From assembly GCA_947476145.1 (NCBI GenBank), contig CANJPH010000007.1, forward strand, positions 35,701 to 99,700: a DNA stretch of 64,000 nucleotides, in the 5' to 3' direction. Each line of letters opens with the position of its first letter. Positions within the stretch are counted from its first letter, which is position 1. This DNA is from Bacteroidota bacterium. Lineage in GTDB: Bacteria; Bacteroidota; Bacteroidia; Chitinophagales; Chitinophagaceae. Positions 33,905 to 42,514 of this stretch are shown piece by piece. The notes under the pieces were generated by a model. The model worked only from the letters and a program-made list of their open reading frames with translations, did not search any database and was not told the origin of the DNA. The position numbers were made by a program, and so were the translations under genes.

Positions 33905-35515
33905 TTATTTAAGCTTCAGTTGAGATGCAAAGTAGGAAAGCATTTCAGCTTTTAATTTTTTGGCAACTACATCATAGTTCACATCCTTTGCAACATTTAC
34001 TTTTTCTAATGGGTCTGCTTTATAGTCATATAATTCGTCTCCAATCACAGACTCGGCTTTAAAAGGCTGTGTAGATCTAAAGCCGTTTTTCATCCAAATG
34101 GTGTATCTATATTGACTATTCCGAATTGAATACCCCATTACATTTGCTGCTGCATAGCCCAAGCGATCATTTTCCTCGTCTACTCCACTTCGTGGATATT
34201 GACTAATGGAATATTCTTTCACCGAAGCCAATGGATTTTTCATAATCGGTTGTAAGCTTTTTCCTTGCAATTGAGTAGGTATCGCAACGCCAGCTAAATC
34301 ACAAAGCGTTGGAAAAATATCCACATGCTCCGAATATGATTTTGTTTTATTTGCAGCATACCCTGGCGCACTAATAATTAAAGGCGCATGTGTTGCTTGT
34401 TCAAAATTACTATGCTTACACCATAAGTTATGATCTCCTAAATGCCAGCCATGATCGCCCCATAAAACAATAATGGTATTCTTAGTTAATCCTAAAGAAT
34501 CCAATGTGTTTAAAAGTTTGCCCACTAAAGCATCGGTATAAGAGATTGCAGCATAATAACCATGTAATAATTCCTTCTGCTTATCGGTTGATAAGGATAA
34601 TCCTAATTCTTTTTGTGGCGTTACCGCTATCACAGCTGGGATATCGGTGTAGGCTCTTAACTCTCCTGCATTGTGGTAAGCAACTTCAATAGGATTTTTA
34701 TTAATTTCTTGAAAAGGCTCCAGCACTATATCTTCTCTTTTATATAAATCCCAATACTTTTTTGGTGCTACAAATGGCAAATGCGGCTTAGCAATGCCAA
34801 CTGCAAAAAAGAATGGTTCATTTTTTTTACTTAATTGTGCTAAAATAGCTTGCGCCTGTAAAATATTAGCGCCATCCGTGTAGGCATTATCTGCAACATC
34901 AATATTTTCAGTGGTAGGGCGAACTTTAGCAGTAGCTTCCGCATTCGCTTCCGCTTTTGTCATTCCCTTAGCAAGGGCCTCATTAATTACTTTTTCTGCT
35001 GCTAATTTAGTTTCTTTTAATTGATACCTACCTTCTGCAGGTTCTCCTAATTCAGGAACGTAATATTTTTTATCTGTTTTATAATAAGGGATACTCCAAG
35101 AAACTTTATCCGTGTTAACATCTACATTTCTTGGGTCAAACACTTTACCAATACCTTGAGTGGAATATCCTTGTGTAATTAAATGCTGAGGCAAGGTTAC
35201 AATATCGGGGCTTACATCCCTGATTTGTGTTTTTAAATCCCATATTTTGGTCATGTCGGGACGCATACCCGTTAATAAACTTGCACGCGTTGGTCCACAC
35301 ACTGCTTGTTGACAATAATTATTTAAAAAGGTGGTGCCCATCTTAGCCAACCTATCCATGTTCGGCGTCTTTACAAACGTATTCCCATAAGCCCCAATTA
35401 ATGGCTTTAAATCATCTATCGCTATAAATAATATGTTTGGCTTTGATTTTGTTTGCGCCTCAATTTGAGTTTGTGCAGTTACAATGAGTAAACAAAATAA
35501 AAATATTTTTTTCAT
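33905..35515 (-). CDS. Iduronate-2-sulfatase-like sulfatase, copy C (CGPTR motif)
   Basis: The 536-aa precursor has signal MKKIFLFCLLIVTAQTQIEAQ. The core starts PNILFIAIDDLKPLIGAYG. The maturation site is QAVCGPTRASLLTGMRPD, where the fourth position of C-x-P-S/A-R is Thr. LWGDHGWHLGDH supplies the second metal and substrate His residues. The IDDLKP opening and GWHLG block are typical of the iduronate-2-sulfatase-like group (S1_7). It is a clear tandem paralogue of copy D. An insertion with KVINEALAKGMTKAEANAEA (about 170-200) is predicted helical and is unusual. Confidence 0.9.
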   Translation of the reverse strand: MKKIFLFCLLIVTAQTQIEAQTKSKPNILFIAIDDLKPLIGAYGNTFVKTPNMDRLAKMGTTFLNNYCQQAVCGPTRASLLTGMRPDMTKIWDLKTQIRDVSPDIVTLPQHLITQGYSTQGIGKVFDPRNVDVNTDKVSWSIPYYKTDKKYYVPELGEPAEGRYQLKETKLAAEKVINEALAKGMTKAEANAEATAKVRPTTENIDVADNAYTDGANILQAQAILAQLSKKNEPFFFAVGIAKPHLPFVAPKKYWDLYKREDIVLEPFQEINKNPIEVAYHNAGELRAYTDIPAVIAVTPQKELGLSLSTDKQKELLHGYYAAISYTDALVGKLLNTLDSLGLTKNTIIVLWGDHGWHLGDHNLWCKHSNFEQATHAPLIISAPGYAANKTKSYSEHVDIFPTLCDLAGVAIPTQLQGKSLQPIMKNPLASVKEYSISQYPRSGVDEENDRLGYAAANVMGYSIRNSQYRYTIWMKNGFRSTQPFKAESVIGDELYDYKADPLEKVNVAKDVNYDVVAKKLKAEMLSYFASQLKLK

Positions 35516-35555
35516 TTAATGCGTTTAGTTGATTTTGGATTTATTGTGTGATGAT

Positions 35556-37142
35556 TTATTTCGTTTCTTGTGATTTGAAAAAATCAGTCATTTTTTTATA
35601 CATTTCTTTCGCTGCTTCTTTATATTTATCAGATTTATAAATATTTTCTTTTTCCAAAGGGTCGGCATTGTAATCATACATTTCAGCAGCATAAATCTTT
35701 TTGGAATCAAATGGTTGATCAGAAGTAAAATCATTCATCCAAATGGTAAAACGATATTGGCTAGTTCTTAAACTGTACCCCATAATTTTATTAGAATCAA
35801 AACCTGCATTTTTAGCGTCTTCTTTACTTAATTTTCTAGGATATTGACTCATAGCAAAATCATTTACTGAACTGCTGTTGTTGATCATTACAGGTTTTAA
35901 ACTCTTACCTTGTAATTGACTAGGAATTTTTAATCCTGCTAAATCTACGATAGTAGGGAAAATATCAAGGTGCTCCGATAATGAGGTGGTTCTGCCAGGC
36001 TTCATGCCAGGTGCTGCAACGATTAATGGAGCGCGGGTAGCATTTTCCAAATTAGTGTGCTTTTCCCATAAATCATGATCTCCCAAATGCCAACCATGAT
36101 CTCCCCATAATACAATAATGGTATTATTTAGTGTTCCTAGGGAATCTAATGTGTTTAATAAAATACCTACTTGCGCATCCATATAAGAAACAGCAGCATA
36201 ATACCCATGAATTAATTCCTTTTGCTTTTCTTCTTTTAAGTATACATGATTACCTGGTTGATTAAAAGTTGCAAACTCAGGGATGTCGATATAATTTCTT
36301 AACTCGCCAGATTTGTGATAAGCAATTTCAGGTGCATCTTTTGCATGTTCCGTAAATGTAGCCAAAGGCATATCAGCTCGATTGTATAAATCCCAATATT
36401 TTTTTGGAGCGACAAATGGCAAATGCGGTTTTCGAAAACCTACTGCCATAAAATAAGGATTACTGCTTTTTGAAAACTCAATTAACTTATTTTTTGCTAA
36501 AAGTGCTATGACTCCATCGTCATAAGCATTGTCTGGCACATCAATAGATTCAGTAGAAGGACCTTTAATGGTAGTGGGCTCTTCGTCATCATTGTCTCTT
36601 TTTTCTCTTTCTTTTTTAGTTACAAATAGTGCCTTGTTTTCGGGTTTCTGGTATTGTGAATTTGCTGGTTTCCCTAAACTATTCGCATAGTCCGATGCTT
36701 CGGGCTCTAAATAAGGCATATTCCAACTTACAGGGTCAATTTTTTTAATGGAGCTGCTTGGATGATATATTTTACCCGTTCCAACTGTATTGTACCCCTG
36801 GGTAATTAAATATTGTGGCAGTGTTAAAATGTTGGGATTCATATCACGCATCTGCGTTTTTAAGTCCCACACTTTAGTATAATCAGGGCGCATACCCGTC
36901 ATCAAACTAGCACGCGTAGGTCCACATACTGCTTGTTGACAATAGTTATTTAAAAAAACGGTAGACATTTTTGCTAGCCTATCAATATTGGGTGTTTTCA
37001 CCAACTTGTTGCCATAAGGGCCAAGCTCGGGCTTCAAATCGTCTACAGCAATAAACAAAATGTTTGGTTTGCTTTTTTGTGCATTTACATTGCTTATTAA
37101 CGTAAATGTCAATAGTATCGCAAATAATAGATTGTTTTTCAT
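35556..37142 (-). CDS. Iduronate-2-sulfatase-like sulfatase, copy D (CGPTR motif)
   Basis: The 528-aa precursor has signal MKNNLLFAILLTFTLISNVNAQ. It shares most landmarks with copy C: PNILFIAVDDLKPELGPYG, QAVCGPTRASLMTGMRPD, WDLKTQMRDMNPNI, VGFRKPHLPFVAPKKYWDLY and LWGDHGWHLGDHDLW. The insertion of copy C is replaced here by a charged stretch (KKEREKRDNDDEEPT). It is the first gene after the PUL terminator at 37265-37298, so its transcription needs read-through of that terminator or its own start in the 184-bp gap. Confidence 0.9.
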   Translation of the reverse strand: MKNNLLFAILLTFTLISNVNAQKSKPNILFIAVDDLKPELGPYGNKLVKTPNIDRLAKMSTVFLNNYCQQAVCGPTRASLMTGMRPDYTKVWDLKTQMRDMNPNILTLPQYLITQGYNTVGTGKIYHPSSSIKKIDPVSWNMPYLEPEASDYANSLGKPANSQYQKPENKALFVTKKEREKRDNDDEEPTTIKGPSTESIDVPDNAYDDGVIALLAKNKLIEFSKSSNPYFMAVGFRKPHLPFVAPKKYWDLYNRADMPLATFTEHAKDAPEIAYHKSGELRNYIDIPEFATFNQPGNHVYLKEEKQKELIHGYYAAVSYMDAQVGILLNTLDSLGTLNNTIIVLWGDHGWHLGDHDLWEKHTNLENATRAPLIVAAPGMKPGRTTSLSEHLDIFPTIVDLAGLKIPSQLQGKSLKPVMINNSSSVNDFAMSQYPRKLSKEDAKNAGFDSNKIMGYSLRTSQYRFTIWMNDFTSDQPFDSKKIYAAEMYDYNADPLEKENIYKSDKYKEAAKEMYKKMTDFFKSQETK

Positions 37143-37264
37143 TTTTTTAAATAATTGGTTATTGTTTTAGGGGGTAAGTCACAATTAAAATCAGAAAGAA
37201 ATTAGGATTTAATTTTAGACTGTTTTTCTGCTGTATAGTTTAATATCAAAAGGTTAATATTTAA

Positions 37265-37298
37265 AATACTACTACCCTAATGAAAGGATAGTAGTATT
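37265..37298 (-). terminator. Hairpin terminator/attenuator between SusD and the sulfatase run
   Basis: On the minus strand AATACTACTATCCT pairs with AGGGTAGTAGTATT (14 bp, one wobble, 6-nt loop) and is followed by TTTTAAATATT. It lies 29 nt after the SusD stop. It would make susCD more abundant than the downstream enzyme genes. Confidence 0.82.
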
Positions 37299-37326
37299 AG
37301 CTTAAAACAAATGCGAGCTTATTGTA

Positions 37327-38868
37327 TTAATAACCCGGATTTTGCGGTATCACTAGTTTTGTATTATTGTCAATTTCGCGTTGTGGAATGGGCAATAATA
37401 ATTTATTGTCTGTTACATAAGATTGAATCGTAGCCAATGATGGTGGTGTTGGATATTTGCTATAATGAATAGTCCACATGGCACTAAAATTAGCCTTCAT
37501 GATAGCGACTGCATTTAGACTTGGCATGGTGTTATTATATCTTAAAAGATCAAACCATCTCATGTTCTCAAAAACAAATTCTAGTCTTCTCTCAGCGGCT
37601 AATTCCTTTTCGAAAATGGCAGTAGTCGTGACTGTTGTTGCAGTTAACGCTGGTAAACCCGCGCGCGCGCGCGTTTGATTCATTAACGCTAAGCTAGCAG
37701 GCGTATTTCCTTGTGCTTCCGCCAACATCAATAAAACGTCCGCATATCTAATAACAATCCAGTCGTTTTCAGCATCTCCTTTAAGAGATACTTGAGAAAT
37801 CATTTTTTTAGCATATAAATTATTAAGTGCCTTTCCATAAACACCAATACTCACAGCATTACGATTGTCTAAAGCATTATAAGCTGAGTTTAATTCCGCA
37901 CATGGTGCATTGAAATTTGAACCATCACCATTAATAACAGCAACGCCACTTAACTCTGGTGCAAATAAATTAGGAAAAGGAGAACCTTGTCCAATACCAC
38001 CTGCCTTATATCTTATGGCAAACATCACTTCCTTATTCATTTCGTTGGTAATAGAAAAAACATCTGCGTAAGTTGAAACCAATCCATAACCACTATTGGC
38101 AATGATATCATTTAATAAAGGAATAGCATCCGTTTTACGATTTAATGTCAAATACACTTTAGCTAGTAAAGCTTTCGCTGACCAGGCATTTGCTTTACCT
38201 AAATTCGCAGTTGGAATAGATGCATATTTTAAAGTAGACCCATTCTCAATTGAATAGGTAAGATCCGCAATGATCAGTTTGTACATTTCGTCAGTAGTCG
38301 CTCTATTTATTTTTGTTGCTTCAAATGGATCAATTGGCTCATGAATTAACATGACTCCACCATATAGTCTCACTAAATTAAAATAATGGTAGGCTCTAAT
38401 GAAGGCAGCTTCCGAGCTAATTACCTTTTTTTGCGCATCTGTAATTTCTACCTTAGTAGTTGCAGCATTTAGCTTGCCTGTAGCCGGATCGTAATTTACA
38501 TTCAAACTATTTAAAATATTATTTATATTTCGAATGTTATAATAGTTTGCAATCCAGTAGTCGTAAATAGCAGCATGCGAAGTACTAGGAATAAATAAAT
38601 CCAAGTCGCTTAATTCTCTATTTGGTGCTGACTTACTTGCAGAACTATACATTATAGTATTGTCGCTGCGCATTTCAGTTAATTTCCATTCATCTAATAA
38701 TGGCGTTCTTAACGCATTATAACAACCGTTTAATGCAGTCTGAACATCAGTCGCATTTTTATAGAAGTTTTCGGTAGTTATATTTGATTGGGGATACAGA
38801 TCTATCGTTTTCTCGCAAGACGCAAGAAATATAGAAGATAGTATTAATAGATTTACAATGTTTTTCAT
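37327..38868 (-). CDS. PUL SusD/RagB glycan-binding lipoprotein
   Basis: The 513-aa precursor has signal MKNIVNLLILSSIFLASC with Cys at the lipobox. It then has EKTIDLYPQSNITTENFYKN, the TPR-like helix ISSEAAFIRAYHYFNLVRLYGG, and the C-terminal RagB/SusD pieces ELAAERRLEFVFENMRWFDL and LLPIPQREIDNNTKLVIPQN. It binds oligosaccharide on the cell surface and lids the SusC. The segment encoding TRARAG contains a (CG)7 tract at 37660-37673, odd in AT-rich DNA. It is co-transcribed with susC upstream (33-nt gap). Confidence 0.95.
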   Translation of the reverse strand: MKNIVNLLILSSIFLASCEKTIDLYPQSNITTENFYKNATDVQTALNGCYNALRTPLLDEWKLTEMRSDNTIMYSSASKSAPNRELSDLDLFIPSTSHAAIYDYWIANYYNIRNINNILNSLNVNYDPATGKLNAATTKVEITDAQKKVISSEAAFIRAYHYFNLVRLYGGVMLIHEPIDPFEATKINRATTDEMYKLIIADLTYSIENGSTLKYASIPTANLGKANAWSAKALLAKVYLTLNRKTDAIPLLNDIIANSGYGLVSTYADVFSITNEMNKEVMFAIRYKAGGIGQGSPFPNLFAPELSGVAVINGDGSNFNAPCAELNSAYNALDNRNAVSIGVYGKALNNLYAKKMISQVSLKGDAENDWIVIRYADVLLMLAEAQGNTPASLALMNQTRARAGLPALTATTVTTTAIFEKELAAERRLEFVFENMRWFDLLRYNNTMPSLNAVAIMKANFSAMWTIHYSKYPTPPSLATIQSYVTDNKLLLPIPQREIDNNTKLVIPQNPGY

Positions 38869-38901
38869 AATTAAATATTTTATATTTTTTCTTTTAGAAA
38901 A

Positions 38902-41900
38902 TTAAAAGTTTATATCAATACCTGCAGTAATGGTTTGTGGAATTGGGAATGAACCTCGTTGATATCCGTCAATTAACACTGACGAGTAAGGGCCATTACT
39001 AAATCTACCTTCTGGATTGATACCTCTATACCCAGCTGCAGTATGGAAATATAAGTTCTGAGCAGAAAAATACAACCTCAAAGAGTTAATATTAAATCTT
39101 TTAATTGCAGAAGCTGGTAAGGTATATCCTAAGTTAACTTCTCTCAAAGCAAAATAAGATGCATCCTCAATTACATAGTCAGTTAACATCCAGTTGAAGC
39201 CATTGGTAGAATATGGAGTTTTACCGTCCCCAGGATACATTGGACTAAGCCATCTGTTTTGATTATAGATACGAATGGTTCTTCTTGACTCATTATAGTT
39301 AGGGTCACCATTAATTAATTTACCTCCTTGTACCCCTTGAAATAAGAAACTAAAGTCAATGCCTTTATATTTAAAAGTATTGGTGATACCCCAGTTAAAA
39401 TCAGGATAAGGATTTCCTAAATCAGTTCTATCGTTATTGTCTAACTTGCCATCCTTATTCATATCTACTACTTTCAATCCACCTGGAACAAACATAGCAG
39501 TCAATGTAGAAGTTAAACCAGATTTAGTAATTTGATCCTGAGACAACCATACTCCATCTGTTTTAAATCCATAAAAAGTAACCAATGGATCACCTACCTT
39601 ATTACGATACACTTCGGTACGCTCGCCTTGGTTTAATAAAAACGCTTCCGTTCCAAGTTCTAAGATTTTATTACGATTCTGTGAAATATTCGCTGAAGTA
39701 GTCCAAGTGAAATCTTTCTTCTGAATATTTTTTGTAGTCAATTCTAATTCAAACCCTTTGTTTTCTAATTTACCTAAGTTATTCCAAAACTGTGGAACAC
39801 CCGTAAACGCCATAGCAGACTGTTGTAATAATAACCTATCAGTTACAGATTTATAAATGTCTAAGGTTACGCTAACTTTATTTGAAAATAAGGCTAAGTC
39901 TACTCCAAAGTTATTTTGCTTGGTACTTTCCCAAGTGATATTAGGATTTGACAAATAAGAACTTGAACTCACAAGACCCGGAGTTGTCACTCCTGTACCT
40001 GAACCATAATTATAGTTTGCACCATATAATAAATCTAAAAAGGCAAAATCTACAATTCTGTTGTTTCCGGATACACCATAACTTTTACGCAATTTCAAAT
40101 TACTTAACCAATCTATTTTGCTAAATAACTTTTCTTTACTTAAAACCCAACCTCCAGAGATGGAAGGGAATTGACCCCATTTGTTACCCTGTGCAAAATA
40201 AGAACTTCCGTCACTTCTATAACTAGCAGAAATTAAATACTTATCGTCATATGCATAGTTAACACGACCTAAATAAGACACTAAACCAATTTGATTGTTC
40301 GTACCTGTAGTTCCTGCCTTATCAATTTGAGCAGCACTATTTAAAGTTCTGATATCATCACTAGGAAAATCGATTCCGGTACTTTGTTGATTTTGAATTT
40401 TTGTGGTTTGAGAAGTGAACCCGGCTAATATATTAAGGTTGCTCTTATTTGCCACCTTGGTATAATTCAATGTGTTTTCTGATAATAAGTCAACATACTT
40501 ATTATTTACAAAAACGCCTTTATTAATAGATCCTTCACTATTGTATTCTCTTTCATAGAAACTAGTTCCATTGGTATAATACATTAAGCTAGAACCTATT
40601 GATTTAAATATTAACCCTTTAGCTAGTTCAATATTTAATTCTGCAGAAGATTGTAAACGATAGTCATTACTTGTAATATCAGATCGCATTACATCGGAGC
40701 GAGGATTTTGTTGAGCAGATCCACTAGGATTAGAAGTGGTTGGTGAAGTCCAGCTAGAACCATCTGGCATTAAACCAGTATACTTTAAACCTGAGAAATG
40801 ACGTGGATGTGCGAAGTCGCCAGGCAAAATACCCGCGTATTGTGGATTGGTATTAACCAATGCGGCAGTAAGCGCATTGTGGTATACTGGAAGCCAGGCC
40901 GGAGCTCTCCAAAAGTTGGTAAAGTTTTGAGAAGGGGAAATTTTCTTCGCATAAGATGGGTTTAAGTTTACAGAAAGTTTTACCTTCTTACTTAAATCAA
41001 CATCTATTCTCGTTCTTATATTAAATTTTTCATAGTTGCTTTTAAATTGCATGCCTTCATCATTTTGATAGCCTCCCGAAAGGAAATATCTCAAATCTTG
41101 GGAACCACCAGAAGCACTTAATTGAATATTTTTAAAACCACCCGGTCTTAAAGATTCTGACTGCCAATCGGTAGACTTGCCACCTAAAAGTGCGTTTTCA
41201 ATAATAAAAGATGCTCTGTCCGCATCAAGCACCGTATTAGTAGAAGCAACCGTTGTTGGATCCTGCGCTCTAAATAGAACTTCATTAAACAACATGGTAG
41301 TATATTCATTAGTGGTCATTACATCATAACGCTTGTAATCCTTTTTCTGACCAGCCGAGTATTTAAAATTATACTTGGTTTTACTAGATGACCCTTTTTT
41401 AGTGGTTACTATAATTACACCACTTGCACCTCTAGAACCATAAATGGCAGAAGAAGCTGCATCTTTTAGTACTTCAATGGATTCAACATCTGCAGGGTTT
41501 AAAAATGATAAACCATCAGCGATGGGTAAACCATCTACAACAATTAAAGGACTAGCCCCAGCATATAGGGAACTAATTCCTCTAATGCTAATTTTTGGTG
41601 CCGCACCCGCTTCAGATGAAGTGTTTTGAATGGTTAAACCCGCAATTTTACCTTGTAAGGCTTGGTCAATTCTAGAAACAGGTGCTTCGTCTAAATTTTC
41701 ATTTTTAAACTTTGCAATGGCGCCCGTTAAACTAGATTTTTTTTGCGTACCGTAACCAATCACCACAACTTCACTTTGTACAGCATTGTCTTGTACCAAA
41801 GAAATTACATAATTGGTTGCTGACCCTAATGTTAACACTTGATTTACATACCCTACATAAGTGAAGGTTACACTTTTTTCAGTGCCGTTGAGCGTGAAGG

Positions 41901-42087
41901 AAAAAGTACCATCACTTTTAGTGGTCGTACCCTTTTTAGTATTGGGGATAATAATAGAAACACCCTCTAATGGCGCACCTGTTGACTTATCAACAACTTT
42001 ACCAGTAATGGATGTTTTTTGCGCACTTACTAATAATGTACATAGTAAAAGTGGCATCATAAACAACAGCAATCGTAAATTTTTCAT
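38902..42087 (-). CDS. PUL SusC/RagA TonB-dependent glycan transporter
   Basis: The 1061-aa protein has a signal peptide (MKNLRLLLFMMPLLLCTLLVSAQ), a CarboxypepD_reg-like domain (KTSITGKVVDKSTGAPLEGVS), SEVVVIGYGTQKKSSLTGAI as TonB-box region, and the plug with SIEVLKDAASSAIYGSRGAS then GVIIVTTKKG. The barrel ends in TITAGIDINF. It imports oligouronates. It heads the operon that continues into susD and, past an attenuator, the sulfatases. The 31-nt gap to the KdgF-like gene upstream suggests that gene and the PL17-like gene share the transcript. Confidence 0.95.
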   Translation of the reverse strand: MKNLRLLLFMMPLLLCTLLVSAQKTSITGKVVDKSTGAPLEGVSIIIPNTKKGTTTKSDGTFSFTLNGTEKSVTFTYVGYVNQVLTLGSATNYVISLVQDNAVQSEVVVIGYGTQKKSSLTGAIAKFKNENLDEAPVSRIDQALQGKIAGLTIQNTSSEAGAAPKISIRGISSLYAGASPLIVVDGLPIADGLSFLNPADVESIEVLKDAASSAIYGSRGASGVIIVTTKKGSSSKTKYNFKYSAGQKKDYKRYDVMTTNEYTTMLFNEVLFRAQDPTTVASTNTVLDADRASFIIENALLGGKSTDWQSESLRPGGFKNIQLSASGGSQDLRYFLSGGYQNDEGMQFKSNYEKFNIRTRIDVDLSKKVKLSVNLNPSYAKKISPSQNFTNFWRAPAWLPVYHNALTAALVNTNPQYAGILPGDFAHPRHFSGLKYTGLMPDGSSWTSPTTSNPSGSAQQNPRSDVMRSDITSNDYRLQSSAELNIELAKGLIFKSIGSSLMYYTNGTSFYEREYNSEGSINKGVFVNNKYVDLLSENTLNYTKVANKSNLNILAGFTSQTTKIQNQQSTGIDFPSDDIRTLNSAAQIDKAGTTGTNNQIGLVSYLGRVNYAYDDKYLISASYRSDGSSYFAQGNKWGQFPSISGGWVLSKEKLFSKIDWLSNLKLRKSYGVSGNNRIVDFAFLDLLYGANYNYGSGTGVTTPGLVSSSSYLSNPNITWESTKQNNFGVDLALFSNKVSVTLDIYKSVTDRLLLQQSAMAFTGVPQFWNNLGKLENKGFELELTTKNIQKKDFTWTTSANISQNRNKILELGTEAFLLNQGERTEVYRNKVGDPLVTFYGFKTDGVWLSQDQITKSGLTSTLTAMFVPGGLKVVDMNKDGKLDNNDRTDLGNPYPDFNWGITNTFKYKGIDFSFLFQGVQGGKLINGDPNYNESRRTIRIYNQNRWLSPMYPGDGKTPYSTNGFNWMLTDYVIEDASYFALREVNLGYTLPASAIKRFNINSLRLYFSAQNLYFHTAAGYRGINPEGRFSNGPYSSVLIDGYQRGSFPIPQTITAGIDINF

Positions 42088-42118
42088 ACTTGAATATTTA
42101 AGTTTAGAAAATCATTAA

Positions 42119-42469
42119 TTAAATTTGGACAAAATCTTCTCTCATTGGGCTAAACACATCTATTAACACCCCTTCTTCTATACAAACAGCTCCATGCATA
42201 ATGTTTGAAGGAATGTGAAAAGCATCTCCCGCTTTTAATACCTTTTTTTGGCCATCTATTTCAACTTCAAATACACCGGACTCTACATGTGTAATTTGAA
42301 CATGAACATGTTGATGAAGTGGACCAACTCCTCCAGCTTGAAATGCAACCTTAACAACCATTAAGCTAGGATCATAAGACATAATTTTTCTTTTTACTTT
42401 GTCGTCTAAAATATCCCATGATATTTCATTGTTACTTATAAAAAGGTTTTTTGTTTGTACATCATTCAT
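42119..42469 (-). CDS. kdgF: KdgF-like cupin (unsaturated uronate ring-opening)
   Basis: This 116-aa single cupin domain shows the metal site VGPLHQHVHVQITHVESGVFE (about 65-85), then VLKAGDAFHIPSNIMHGAVC with the last His. KdgF proteins linearise the 4,5-unsaturated monouronate made by lyases or GH88/GH105 into the open-chain keto form. There is no signal peptide, so it acts in the cytoplasm, as expected. It sits between the PL17-like lyase (46-nt gap) and the SusC gene. Another small cupin function is possible, but the context is strong. Confidence 0.8.
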   Translation of the reverse strand: MNDVQTKNLFISNNEISWDILDDKVKRKIMSYDPSLMVVKVAFQAGGVGPLHQHVHVQITHVESGVFEVEIDGQKKVLKAGDAFHIPSNIMHGAVCIEEGVLIDVFSPMREDFVQI

Positions 42470-42514
42470 ATTGGAAATTTTAAAATAATCGTTTTATTTA
42501 GTTATTGGTTTAAT

